From assembly GCA_030490835.1 (NCBI GenBank), contig CM059971.1, positions 56,654,012 through 56,718,011 of the forward strand: DNA of 64,000 nt, read 5' to 3'. Of this stretch, positions 1 through 10,692 are shown piece after piece (positions within the stretch are counted from its first letter, which is position 1; each line of letters begins with the position of its first letter). Under the pieces are notes generated by a model. That model saw only the letters and a list, made by a program, of their open reading frames with translations, was not told where the DNA came from and made no database searches. The position numbers and the translations under genes were made by a program. The stretch comes from Annona cherimola (Eukaryota > Streptophyta > Magnoliopsida > Magnoliales > Annonaceae).

Positions 1-1505
1 ATAAATTTTATTTATTTTTTAAATATAAACATTTCGTATTTAAAATTTTATTATCCTGCCCATAAGGTTCCAGTTCAGCTGCCAAATGCATGAATACAAG
101 GTTGGATGCATGGACACATTCACAACACAGCCCATACATAGAAGCTCGTACAGCTGTTAGTATACATAAATAGCAAGATTTCCTGGGAACCTAACTATAC
201 TGCAATATGCATATGCATGAACCCAAGGCAGGCACATGAACCTATTGCAAATCCTACAGAGAATATAGCTCCATGAATGTATTCTGCACAAAGATGCTTG
301 AACACAGATTTCATGCAATTCTCATAGGGCCACAAGTACTGACTGTGGATACCATGTATAGAATGTTGCCTCACACGTGCATAGAAAAAAGTGCAATGCA
401 AGCAATAAATTCACAAGAATCCCAACAACTACTACAAAATAAGGCATGCAGAATGAAGATAATGTTACCGAATTCACATATGTATGCATGAATTGCCAGG
501 CACACTCTACATCTCCACCAGTATCTTCTACATTAGTGATCCTTTCATTTATATTATATCAACTGCAAGACCGTGATCTTTTTTTTTTTCCTATATTATA
601 TCAACAACATGTTAGCAGTCCTATATTACTATTATATCTACTACATAGAGCTTTTTCAGTGGCACAGTCCAATGGCTTGAAGTGTTAGCAGTCCTATATT
701 ATATCTACTACATCAAGTCATTGGATGAAAACTGTACATAAAGACACATCCACAGCTATTATATGTTTCTCCTTCATGTAAGTAGATATTTATACTGCCA
801 CAATAGATAGAGACTACAGAAATGGAGGAACACGTGCAGAAATGTTCTCACATGTTCACCAAATTCCCCCTTTCTGTGTGGCCCATATGCTGAGCCAATC
901 AGCCCAACTGTTTACATCATGTTCCATGATGTATCAAACTTTATGACACACTAAGGGTTTTGCTGTCTTCCCAGATAAAACTCAGCAGACAAATTGAGAT
1001 ACAAAATGTTAGAAAGAAGTCAAACACAAAGCATGCAGCCATCATGGAAGCACTATCCTACTAAGGTAAGCAAGCATGTAGCATTCTGACTACATCCATT
1101 AGCTTAATCACTCCCTTCCTTTTCCTAGAAATCTCCATCAAAATTCTTCTCAGGCTTTTCTTGCAGTATTTTGTTATCAAACTCATATGAACTCACCCTG
1201 AATCCTCCTGGGTCTTGAGCTTCATGACACATTAGCAATTGTACCATGTTTATCTTATTTGTGTTCCCATGAATACTTTCCATTTACGATTTAACCATAC
1301 AGCGAATCCTAAGGCTGCATGCAATGCGAACATTGATAATCTCATGCAAATTGTAGACAGATAATTTCCATAAAGCACTTGTATTTATAACAGATGCCAT
1401 ATAAAGCAAAGCATTCATATGGAAATATTCTCATTCATACATACATAGGCGTGCTTATATCTATAACAGTAACTACATAAAGAAAAGCAAAGCATTCATA
1501 TGGAA
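1..1505. other. Intergenic, no gene recognised
   Basis: No coding region is supported; open frames are short and overlap at random. The stretch is AT-rich, with a locally repeated phrase (TCCTATATTA followed by TATCWACWACAT) at about 590-715. The phrase AAAGCATTCATATGGAA occurs near 1405-1422 and again at the hAT insertion point near 1490-1505. Confidence 0.6.
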
Positions 1506-2234
1506 TAGGGGTGCAACTTTGGTCTTGTTATACCGGGTCTAGGTGAACCCTAACTCTAAAGCCTATTGGGTTTAATTAAACCCAAACCCTAACCCTAATA
1601 TTAAAATCCGGATTTAGACTGGGTAGGCATTGATTTCGGGTTGAAATTCGAGTTACTCTTAAATCAACAGAAGTTGAAATCTACCAATAGAAATAACGAA
1701 CTCTTTGAACGTTATTGCATTCGCACCAACTAATTCTAAAATACACTTTTGACTATGATAACTTATTTATTCATAATTTACGCATGAACATGTCTATATG
1801 ACCTATGATATCTTTGATTTGATGAAAGTTGATATTTTAATTAAAAGATAATACTAAATACAATGAAATAATGAATTTACCATTAACAATCAAGGTAAAA
1901 AAAAATAATCAGAATCGCTATCTAAATAAGTTTAGTAAAAGTGAGACCTAGACATCTCATAGTCAATTGGTATGTATGCAATAATTTAAAGAATTGGTAT
2001 ATTTATAATTATTTAAAAATTAAGTTGACGTAGACAGTATATTTAACTTTTTATGGACAAATGTAGATAATATCTAGGTTTTAAAATAAACATTTTACAG
2101 GTTAATTAAGTTATGATTACATGAAGTGAATCAAAAAAATTAATTATGATTACGTGAAGTGAATCAAAAAAAAAAAAAAAAAAAGTTATGATTGCATGAA
2201 AGAACTTTTATTATAATTATAGTTAAAATATTTA

Positions 2235-2583
2235 GGCGCTATTTGGGAATGCAGAAAATTTTTTTGGTAAGTTTTAGCACCCACTACTAATGCAACTGCC
2301 AAACAATTTTTTACCATTGAGTTTGCATTTAATTTGCTTATACAAGTGCAACTGTTTGTCATATACTCATCTTCTCATCTCAGCCATCCAAATCAAAACC
2401 ATCAGCATGTCACAAAACTCCACCACGCTTCTACTGCCATCAATGCAAACAACAACACTATTCTCAGGTACGGATGACAGCTCAGATTTAAAAATGGTTG
2501 AAATGACAACTTTGCAATTTTGGACTCCAAGGTTGATGGGTTTTACACTTGAGCGCAAGTTTTTGCTGTAATCAAGCAACCCC
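2235..2583. mobile_element. PIF/Harbinger-type MITE nested in the hAT element
   Basis: The termini are GGCGCTATTTGGGAA and, in reverse complement, GGGGTTGCTTGATT. TTA trinucleotides flank both sides (2232-2234 and 2584-2586), the classic PIF/Harbinger target. There is no coding capacity; open frames across it are incidental. Confidence 0.6.
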
Positions 2584-2587
2584 TTAA

Positions 2588-2822
2588 GAGGGATGATCCT
2601 GCTAGCCCAAGCTAAGTAATACCGTACTAATTTACAACATTTTTTTTTTTGTTTTTTTTTCTTTATACACTTGTTTATCTAAGTGCATTTAGCATATAAA
2701 CTAAGTTTTACTATTTTTGGATATATGTATATATTTTCTAAAAAAATATAAACTTGTTGATGGGGATATATATAAAACAATGTGTAAACTAAGTTTTACC
2801 AAGTATACACTTGTTCATTCCT
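2588..2822. mobile_element. Foldback MITE remnant (GAGGAATGATCC family)
   Basis: It starts GAGGGATGATCCTG and ends TTCATTCCTC, matching the termini of the intact copies at 17823 and 28880, and it carries the core ACTTGTTTATCTAAGTG. It is much shorter than intact copies (about 235 against 370-395 bp) and internally deleted. Flanking 9-mers agree at only 6 of 9 positions. Confidence 0.5.
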
Positions 2823-2831
2823 CAATACTTA

Positions 2832-3120
2832 AGGTGCGTTTGGTTGGAGGTAAAACTTTTTTATGAAAACTTTTCAGAGTAGAAGTCAAGTTGATAGAAA
2901 ATGATGTGATATGATAGGGGTAATAATGAGGTGTATAGAGAATAAAGTTAAAATAGATAGGGTAGTTGTATGGGTATTTATGTGGAAATGATTGAAAGGT
3001 AGGGTTGTTTATATAGGAAAATGTGAAAAAATAATTAAAAAATAAGGTAGTAATGGGGAGTGAAAAAATTTTGATTGAAAAGTTTTCATTGACATGTTTT
3101 GTGTGTAACCAAACACACCC
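2832..3120. mobile_element. Tourist-like MITE (GGTGTGTTTGGTT family)
   Basis: Inverted ends AGGTGCGTTTGGTT and AACCAAACACACCC are flanked by TTA (2829-2831 and 3121-3123). Length is 289 bp with no coding potential. It is one of at least six related copies in the window (6700, 9988, 10404, 12400, 61666). Confidence 0.75.
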
Positions 3121-3375
3121 TTAATATATAAACCAATAGAATTTTTTTTAAGATAATATATAAACTAATATAATTCTTTTAACAACATATGGGTATATCA
3201 GGTTCAGACCAGGTCAAGTTTTGGTACCAGGTTGATGTAAACCCAGTATTGGTTTCGGGTTCTCTTGGGTTAGGTTGAAACTGGGTCTGTTGTGAACCCA
3301 GAAATAAAACCTAAACTCAGTTTCGAAACTGGGTCGGGCGGATTCGAACTGACTCGGTACCAAGTTACACTCCTA

Positions 3376-4153
3376 ATATGGAAGCATTCATACATTTTCA
3401 CATAAGCTAGAGTAGTCAGCACATCAAACCCTCATTTCTATGATGTGACACATGGTGCATAATCGGTCTTAATCCATCATACCAGTGTTCCCACATGTAG
3501 CAGAAATGTTCTCATTCAAGCAAATAAACAAACAAAAATAATACTAATAGTGATAGTAATAGCAATAATAATCCTAATGATGATGATGATAGAGTATACT
3601 ATAAGATGACTCTATACTATAAGATGACTCTAGGACAGGCTGGCCTGACAAATATTCTTGCAGACACTTCATGCACGCGCTAGCAAGCACAACAATGATG
3701 ATCAAACAGCAATAACATGGTGCATGATCAACCTAATCCTTTTGGATCAAACTAGACCATCTATGTGCATAGATAGCGCTTAGACGCATTGTGTAGCATT
3801 TATGGGCACGGGTGGGTTTTTGGAGAAATGCTGGAAGGAATGTTCTCAAACAGTAGTAGGCACTCTGTTTCCAACAGCCTTCTCATTGCCGAACACACCT
3901 AAGCCTAAATCTATCTCAAAGGTGTGCGAAGTTTTGATGGTTCAACTACATTTTTTTACACATTCCATTAAAGGATTCAGCAAAATCATGGAAACCAACA
4001 TAGATTTCTCAATACATAAAGAATGTCACTAGTTCACTTCTACACCTAGAGCATGCAAATAGGTTGAAAAATGTGAATTCTACCCTTGCATTGAAGGGGA
4101 AATGGCCAACTAAGTGTTAATGATTACTAAATGTTAATAAAAATGACTATGTA
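3376..4153. other. Intergenic, no gene recognised
   Basis: No supported gene. It contains short (GAT)n/(AAT)n runs near 3545-3595 and a tandem TACTATAAGATGACTCTA repeat near 3597-3632. The longest open frame (about 3802-4032) shows no recognisable domain. Confidence 0.5.
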
Positions 4154-4383
4154 AAGTCGTCGTCGTCATAAGATGTTTCCCACATGCAGGGTCAACTGCA
4201 TGAATCCTATTGTTATATTCTTTACAATTGGTTACTATATTTTCAATCATTTCTAATGATACTATATTTTCAATAAATCTTCATATCTTTTTTAGTTATT
4301 CCTATCCATGTTTTTCTAATGATACTATATCCTAACGAGTTTTGTTTCAAGCCTCTGCTAAACATGCCCAAACACTTTTAGTC
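4154..4383 (-). mobile_element. RTE-type LINE 3' tip, reverse orientation
   Basis: A (GTC)n run followed by ATAAGATGTTTCCCACATGC, then TGCATGAATCCTATTG, matches the reverse complement of the 3' end of plant RTE LINEs, which end in a trinucleotide tail after a conserved TTTCCCACCTA block. Only about 230 bp remains before another RTE tip begins at 4384. Confidence 0.65.
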
Positions 4384-4888
4384 ATATCATCATCAACAGC
4401 CATTTCCCACCTATGGGTTGAAATGCATGGATTCTGTTGTGTCATTCTTGACGAGCATAAACTAAGTTCTCATTAATCTTTAACGTTTTCATATCCTATT
4501 AGGTACTTTCATCCATATTTTTCTTTGTCTTCCTCTCATTCTCTTACGTCTTCTATTTGAATGAACCTAACTCTCCTAACCGATGTCATTTCAAGCCTAC
4601 ATTTAATGTCCAAATGACCTTAGTCTGTTTTTCCTCATTTATTATCTATCGACTTCACGTTTTCATTATCGCAAATACTACGTTTCTAATTTTATCTTTT
4701 TATTTTATCATTTATCAACCTTAACATTCTCATTTCTACTACAATCATTCTATATATATGCTGCTTTTTAACTGCTCAACATCTTATCCCGTATAGCATA
4801 GTTGGCCTAATCGTTATCTTATAAATTTTCCTTTTAATTTAATCTAATTGGAACATGGTCACATATAATTCCTGAAGCACTATCGTTT

Positions 4889-5366
4889 TTGAAATTTTTG
4901 CAAATATGCTTACAAAGTTTGGACAACATTGCATCCGTTTTCCTAAATTTTTTGAAATTACAAATATGCGCACAAAGTTTGCACGAAATCGTAAGCATGT
5001 CCCTTCCGTTATGATGTCATTATATTTTTTGTAAAATGACAAAAATGCCCTTTAAACCAAGTAATACACTTGCAATATTTCCAACTATTGTAGACATTTG
5101 CTATTTTGTTATTTATATATTTTATATATGCTATTATTTTATTTTTTTTACAGATATCCTTACAATATTTGCAAAAATTGCAAATGTATTACTTAGCTTA
5201 AAGGGTATTATCGTCATTTTACAAAAAAATCTAATGGCGTCATAATGGAAGGGACGCGCTTGCACTTTTATGCAAATCTCATGAGCATATTTGTAATTGC
5301 AGCAAACTAGAGGACGCAGATGCAATATTAGTCAAACTTTGTCGGCGCGTTTGCAAAAAACTCTTT
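4889..5366. mobile_element. Foldback (Mutator-like) MITE with long arms
   Basis: The left arm from about 4891 (TTTTTGCAAATATGCTTACA) pairs with the right arm ending near 5364 over about 170 bp; both arms carry TGTAAAATGACRAWAATRCC and CCCTTCCRTTATGAYGYCAT. It interrupts the RTE LINE. Long arms and no coding capacity suggest a Mutator-like MITE, but I could not define a clean target duplication, so the ends are approximate. Confidence 0.6.
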
Positions 5367-5368
5367 TT

Positions 5369-5599
5369 TTATCCTACTCGAATTCTATTAATGATGTCTT
5401 TCTCAATTTCTCCATTATTTTGAACTATCAATTCTAAATACTGAAAATGATCAATTCTTGGTACTACTTGTTCTAAAATCTTAATTGGTTCCTTGTCTAA
5501 GTGCTCGCTATTATTAAAGTTGCATTTCATAGATCTAATTTTTTTGCGACTAATTCTAAAACCAAGGTACTTCATCTTGTAAATGTCTAATAACTTCAT
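5369..5599 (-). pseudogene. RTE LINE reverse transcriptase, C-terminal fragment
   Basis: The 76-residue minus-strand frame contains LGFRISRKKIRSMKCNF, then VVPRIDHFQYL and NGEIEKDIINRIRVG. These match the region just after the reverse transcriptase catalytic core of plant RTE LINEs (G-L-R-L-S-x-K-T-E-Y-M-x-C, then P-K-V-D-x-F-x-Y-L-G and G-E-I-E-x-D-V-x-x-R-I). The real protein would be far longer; here the catalytic motifs, endonuclease and continuous frame are absent, so it is a dead fragment. Upstream coding remnants continue in other frames to about 6000. Confidence 0.7.
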
Positions 5600-6238
5600 T
5601 TATAACTTCAATGAAAAGGTAAAACTTAAGGTTGAGCCTTCATGCAAACAAACAACAACTGAGAAATCAATCTCTGCTTATTATCCTCACAATTGTTATA
5701 GCACCCTCACATACTCGAATAATATCGCTATATCTATTGTTAATTTCATTCTTTTCTATCACTACCATATTAATTTTCTTTGAATCCAATCATATACTTT
5801 TTCTAAATCAATTAAAATCATGTATGGGTTTTTTCTCTCTATACTTCTCAAATAAGTCTAAGGACAAAAATAGCTTCAGTAGTCAAATCTTCTTGGCATA
5901 AAATCAAACTAATTTTCAAAGACATTTATTTCTTGTCTTAGTCTATTCAATCACTTTTTCCACAATTTCAAAATATGACTCATTAGTTTTATCCACGATA
6001 GCTAACTTAAATATATGCCAAAACACTTTAGTGCACTTTCCCTTATTTTACTACCTATTGGTTTCACCTTCTAATTATCTTGGATATTCATTTCTAATTT
6101 TATCTTTTCCTATTTTATCACCCATCACCTTAACATTCTAATTCTTACTACAATCAACTATGTCTATGTTTTTTCTTTAATCATCCAACATTCTACCCAC
6201 AAAGCATATCTATTCTAAATGTTGTCTAATAAAATTTT

Positions 6239-6684
6239 AGAAATTTCTCAAATATACCCATAAATTTTCACCATATTTCCCAATGGACTCACATATTTTC
6301 AATAATTCCTTATATACCCACAATTTTTTATCAAAATTCCACATATACCCATGATATTAGGGTCTGTTAGCAACCATCGTTACAAACATGTGAAATGACT
6401 AATATACCCTCACTAATTTAGGGTTGTGGAAGAATTTTTTATTGAAAACATCAATATTCATCACTTCTACTTTTTCATAGGTTGCTACTATAGTCAATGA
6501 CAACTTTTTTTTCTTATTTGCAAAGATACACACATGTTAATGGCAGTTACTAATGGATCCAAACGACATTGAGCTGAAAGGAATTTTGGATAAAATTAAT
6601 AAGTTTAGAAGGAATTATTGAAAATACATGGATTATATACATAAGGAATTGTTGTCAAAATTCCTAGTATTTGGAAATTTTCCT
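6239..6684. mobile_element. Mutator-like MITE sharing ends with the 39.7-kb element
   Basis: The left end AGAAATTTCTCAAATATACC and the reverse-complemented right end AGGAAAATTTCCAAATACTA share an arm that continues with CAATAATTCCTTATATACC. The same terminal style (AGGAAAAATTTCC...ACCTACAAAATTTTACC) occurs at 39704. Flanks share AAATTTT. It splits RTE copy 3. Confidence 0.6.
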
Positions 6685-6699
6685 AAATTTTTCCTTTCA

Positions 6700-6728
6700 A
6701 GGTGAGTTTGGTAATCAATAAAAATAGA

Positions 6729-6768
<40 letters not shown>

Positions 6769-7003
6769 TTCCACCACCTTCTTTACCCATTTTGAGGCGA
6801 TTTGACATCTTAACTACCTAAAAGCACTACTTTTCCAATTATTACCTATTTCCAATCATTAATTTCACATTTTTATACAACTATTCCATCTATTTTATCC
6901 CAATCCTCTTTACTCATGATAATTACCCCATCCCATCACATCATTCTTTCACTTCTGCAAAATTTTCTAGAACAAATTTTTTTAATCATTACCAAGCATA
7001 CCC
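6700..7003. mobile_element. Tourist-like MITE with (TAA)n expansion
   Basis: The ends AGGTGAGTTTGGTAAT and ATTACCAAGCATACCC belong to the GGTGTGTTTGGTT family. A run of about 13 TAA/AAT units sits at 6730-6767. The target duplication is not preserved on the left side. Confidence 0.55.
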
Positions 7004-7192
7004 TTAGTTTAATTAGAACTTAATAGTCACATAAATTCTTAGGTGCTTCAGCATTACTTCCACCCTTGCATTAGATTCTATTTATGATATATTTATCAAT
7101 TACCCTACTTTACTAAACTATTCATCCAAGACATACCACTTCGTCAAAAATTTTATTTGATTCCTCCTCTATATTCTCATTATTATTATAGT

Positions 7193-8159
7193 GGGGAATG
7201 ATTTAAAACAACCAAGTGGACAAAATGAGTTGTCCAATCAGTTGCTTTTTATATTTTAAAAATCAAAACCTTTTACAATGTTCACTCATATGTATTTAAT
7301 TATGATATTTTAATAACTTGTTTGTATGAGACAGTTGTTTCTAAAATTTAAAAATTTCATATCCACTCTCAACAGATGTTAAACGTTTACCATACCTAAG
7401 TTGTCAATCAAAATGACTTTTGGCATTATAAATATATCCATATAGATATAGAATCACTTCTATGGAATCTCATTTCAATATAAACCCATCATTTTTTTTT
7501 ACCTTGATACTTGATAAAAAATTCACCTCATCCATTATCTTTGGCATCATTAATATTATTATGTAAATCCCATCATTTGTCCGGTATCATTATGCAAAGG
7601 CTCCATCTAAAAATGTGTAAAATTAATATAATAAAATGGTTTAATATTAAATATCAAAATTTAAAGTCATATTTTCAACATCTAAACCGTCTTAAATATC
7701 ATTACTATGAGCACAAATGCTTTTATAAAATATTATTATATTCTAATGTATATATGAATAAATTCAAACATTTTTTATAATTTAAGCATGAACATATATA
7801 TTCAAGCAAATGTGGCCGATGCACATCTTTGATTTGGATGAAACTTAGTCACAAAGTTAGACAAACAATGCTAAATACAATTAATGGGTTGGATTTCTCA
7901 TCGATAATCAAGATGAGAAAGATAGAGGAGACTACATGAAATTGCTTATATAACCTAGTTACATAGAATAGGGACTCATAGATGTATATATATATATATA
8001 TATAATTTACATATTTTAATAAACAAAGGCATTTTTAAAATTCAAAAAGGAAATGGTTGGACAAAAGTTTTATTTTTTTTAAATATATTTTTATAAATAT
8101 AAAAAGCAACCAATTGAACAACCCATTTTATCCAAACCTATTGTTTTAAATCATTCCTC
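7193..8159. mobile_element. Large foldback element (967 bp), Mutator-like
   Basis: The left arm GGGGAATGATTTAAAACAA and the reverse-complemented right arm GAGGAATGATTTAAAACAA continue as a diverged inverted repeat through GGTTGCTTTTTATATTT. Flanking 9-mers TATTATAGT (7184-7192) and TATTATAAT (8160-8168) match at 8 of 9 positions. The interior shares sequence with 1770-1920 of the hAT element (ATGAACATGTCTATATG against ATGAACATATATATTC, and CATCTTTGATTTGGATGAAA). No coding capacity. Confidence 0.65.
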
Positions 8160-8283
8160 TATTATAATTCCATTTCAATGTTCGATTTTGGTCAACTAAT
8201 TGTAAAACCCTTAGATTCTAAAGCATTTCATTTAATTTCAAGTTTACTCTTATTTCATCTATTATGTCATTTGTAAACAACAA

Positions 8284-9600
8284 GATACTTATTCTAGTAA
8301 ATGTGTAGTAAGTTATCTAAGACTACAGATAAAAGGTATTGCAACGTTGCAAAGTAATTTCTTAAAATTCGTCTCGGAAAGGAGTTCATGTGGCCATCAA
8401 TCTCATGCACAAGTTGCAAAATCAAGTAACAAGTGAAAGGAAACAAATACTAAATGATGAAAATCAAAACAAAACTAACTTAGAAATCAAGTAAAACTTC
8501 AAATAAGATTCAATCACAAGATGCCAAAGGTTGGATCAATTTAGGTCACAGCTAAGGTTCAATTTCCACCTCAGCCAACTTAGGTTACAACTGAAGGGGT
8601 GAGGAAACATCCAACTCAATTCAAAAGGCTCGATCACAAGCTCACGTAACTTTGAGCAGCAATTGAAGTTCAGTCTTTGGTCAATCAGCTGAAGACCGCG
8701 ACCAAAGAGGAAATGCATCTACAAAAAGATTCTCTGGAAAATGACCAAGCGTCAGTCAGTTTCAGGCCTGACTAACTTAACCTACAGTGGAAGTTTAGTT
8801 CCAAGCTCAACCAACCTACCTCAAAACCTCAAAACCAAACCACTTCAAAATTGTCCAGTAACAAGTCTCTCAAAGGCCTTATCAGTTAGCATAGTAGATC
8901 AACTGAGCATGATCAAAAAAAAAAAAAAAAAAGTCCTTATCTAGTTTCATGCTTAGTTGATCTACTATGCTATCAACTTAGGCCAAAACTGAGTGTTTCA
9001 AATTCCAAATTAAATGCATTTAAGGTAAGCAATTCAATTTCAGCAAAGCTGGCTCGCATGGCTACTGGGGTTCACTCGCAAACTCAACCAATTGAGGTTG
9101 CAACTAAGCTCATTAATGGTTGAATTTTTTCAAATGTTTGAAACATAAATGCTTGCTAACAGCTATGAAATGGCTTTCAAGCATACAAAGCATTAACTTC
9201 AACTGTTGGGAAGTTACTCAAGCATTCTGTCTTCCATCTACACAAGCTCTAAGGATTGAAACATTCTCTAGAGGCTTTAAGAAGCTGAAATCTTCAAAGC
9301 ATTCGGACTCTTCATAAAATTACTTCTCCTATGCTCAAATGACTAGGTCACTTGTATTTGTTAAATATATAATGAAAAATAGAACACAAAGGTGTGTACT
9401 GCAGTGCGCGGAAGAGTGAAGTAGGAATAGTTAGCTCGAATCATTCTATATCATACCTCCTACTTGTGATTGTTTTTCTGCTGTCCTAATGTGATTGTGC
9501 CTTCAATAATTTCATTCAAGGGGATTTCAATCCAGGGGTAACCATTTTGTGATAACCAATTCATCTCTTCCCATCTTGGTTTAAGTCATTCTTCAAAACA
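8284..9600 (+). mobile_element. Eroded Ty1/copia LTR-like segment
   Basis: The 9390-9600 part runs parallel to the 3' half of the copia LTR at 37183-38804: GGAAGAGTGAAGTAGGAATA against GAAAGAGTGGAGTAGGGAGG, then AAGGGGATTTCAATCCAGGG against AAGGGGACTAGATTAATCCG, then AACCAATTCATCTCTTCCC against ACCCAATTCACCCCTCCCC. The 8520-9300 part is full of short sense/antisense phrases as in that LTR. Both LTR ends are lost and no open frame is meaningful. Confidence 0.4.
8883..8979. repeat. Inverted repeat around a poly(A) tract
   Basis: The left arm (8883-8913) contains AGCATAGTAGATCAACTGAG and the right arm (8945-8979) its complement. They form about 24 bp of duplex with one G-U pair across a loop containing an A18 run. 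It lies inside the eroded LTR-like segment. Confidence 0.6.
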
Positions 9601-9733
9601 AACAAGTCAAGAAATGACTAAAGCACTAGTATTGCAACTCCTAAACTTTGCAAAGGGTTTTGAAGCTATTTGAGATGCATCATAAAGTTTAAGAATTGCA
9701 ACACTAGTGGTTTAGTCATTTCTTTTTCGTTTG
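9597..9733. repeat. Hairpin with roughly 54-nt arms (possible small-RNA precursor)
   Basis: The left arm 9597-9650 and right arm 9680-9733 are imperfect reverse complements sharing AGAAATGACTAAA, CACTAGT, TTGCAA and TAAACTTT, with a loop of about 29 nt. This is the size and shape of a plant miRNA or inverted-repeat siRNA precursor, but a small foldback MITE would look the same. No target duplication or expression evidence is visible. Confidence 0.4.
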
Positions 9734-9987
9734 TAAAGTCTAGGAGTTGGAGTTGGAGGCAATCTAAGCCAAGAAGACCATCCAATTGCATATGTTAGTG
9801 AAAAATTCAGTGAGGCTAAACACATATGCTCAAGATATGATAGATAACTTTATGCTATATTACAGGCACTATGATTTTGGAGCCATTATTTGTCGCTTGA
9901 ACAATTCGTTTTATAAATAAATCATTTAGCTTTGAGGTATTTGCAATCACAAAATAATATAAGTACTAGACATGCAAAGTGGAATTA

Positions 9988-10265
9988 GGGTGTGTTGGTT
10001 TCAATGTAGAACTTTTCATCAAAAACTTTTCACTCTCCACAACTAACCTATTTTTTAATTATTTTTTCATATCTTCCTATACAAAATACTCTACTTTTCA
10101 ATTATTTTTACATAACTACCCATACAACTAACCTATCTATTTTAACTTTATAATCTTTATTCCTAATCATTACTCCCTATCATATCACATCATTTTCTCT
10201 CATTTCAAAAACTTTTACATCAAAAATTTTTCATCCAAATGTTTCATCACTTCCCAAACACACCC
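9988..10265. mobile_element. Tourist-like MITE
   Basis: The ends GGGTGTGTTGGTTT and CCCAAACACACCC, 278 bp, are flanked by TTA on the left (9985-9987) and TTG on the right. The interior carries the family phrases ACTTTTCACTCTCCACAA and TTTTAATTATTTTTTCA. Confidence 0.7.
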
Positions 10266-10403
10266 TTGGTTTTTCTTCTAAAAGTAAACATTTTTTCCTC
10301 AAACATCATACCAATGTTGAAAAGTGAAAATGAGCCCATAGATGCTCTCAGCTAAGCTATTACCATTGTCTATACCACGGATGTTACTTGTCAATCTTTT
10401 ATA

Positions 10404-10692
10404 GGGCATATTTGGGAAGTAATAAAACTTTTGATAAAAAATTTTTGGTATAAAAGTTTTTCAAATGGAAAAAAATGATGTGAAATAACAGGAATAATGA
10501 TAAGGAATAAAGAGAATAAAATTAAAATAGATAGGTTAAATGAACGGATAGTTTGGTAGAAATGATTGAAAAGTACGGTAATCATATAGTAAGAAGTAAA
10601 AAAATAATTAAAAATAGAATAGTTATGAAAAGTAAAAAGTTTTAAATTGAAAAGTTTTAGTTCGAAATGTTTTTGGAATAAACAAACACACC
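10404..10692. mobile_element. Tourist-like MITE, opposite orientation
   Basis: Left end GGGCATATTTGGGAA and right end AACAAACACACC, 289 bp, flanks ATA/ATG. The interior is the reverse complement of the neighbouring copy at 9988, so the two form a roughly inverted pair 138 bp apart. Confidence 0.65.

Larger units (their letters stand above)
1506..3375. mobile_element. Non-autonomous hAT-type element (1.87 kb)
   Basis: The left end reads TAGGGGTGCAACTTTGGT and the right end, reverse-complemented, TAGGAGTGTAACTTGGTA. The element is flanked by an exact 8-bp duplication ATATGGAA (1498-1505 and 3376-3383). Eight-bp duplications and a TAGGGGTG terminus are typical of the hAT superfamily. No transposase frame is present, so it is non-autonomous. 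Three younger insertions sit inside it (2235-2583, 2588-2822, 2832-3120), which accounts for about half its length. Subterminal GGGT/ACCC-rich blocks resemble the element at 15907-16823. Confidence 0.8.
4384..6009 (-). mobile_element. RTE LINE 3' portion, copy 2 (interrupted)
   Basis: It begins with a CATCATCA tail and CATTTCCCACCTATGG, then runs through 3' sequence into reverse transcriptase coding sequence read on the minus strand (5369-5599 and degraded frames to about 6000). A foldback element (4889-5366) splits it: the LINE reads ...CCTGAAGCAC before the insertion and resumes ATCCTACTCGAATTC after it. The 5' part is missing; at about 6010 the sequence jumps back to a 3' segment of a second copy. 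Confidence 0.65.
6010..8283 (-). mobile_element. RTE LINE portion, copy 3, split by three insertions
   Basis: The segments 6010-6238, 6685-6699, 7004-7192 and 8160-8283 join into one RTE-like sequence in the order seen in copy 2. The first repeats the block found at 4612-4815 (ACCTATTGGTTTCACCTTC, ACCTTAACATTCT, CCAACATTCTACCC). The later pieces carry GGTGCTTCAGCATTACTTCC and AACCCTTAGATTCTAAAG. The insertions 6239-6684, 6700-7003 and 7193-8159 lie between the pieces. No open frame survives. Confidence 0.55.

Noticed and set aside
1575..1600. CCCTAACCCTAA as interstitial telomere repeat
   Set aside because: Only two units, and it sits in the subterminal GGGTT/AACCC zone of a hAT-type element.
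4839..5325. Several short open frames on both strands
   Set aside because: They lie in the arms of a foldback MITE and mirror each other through the inverted repeat.
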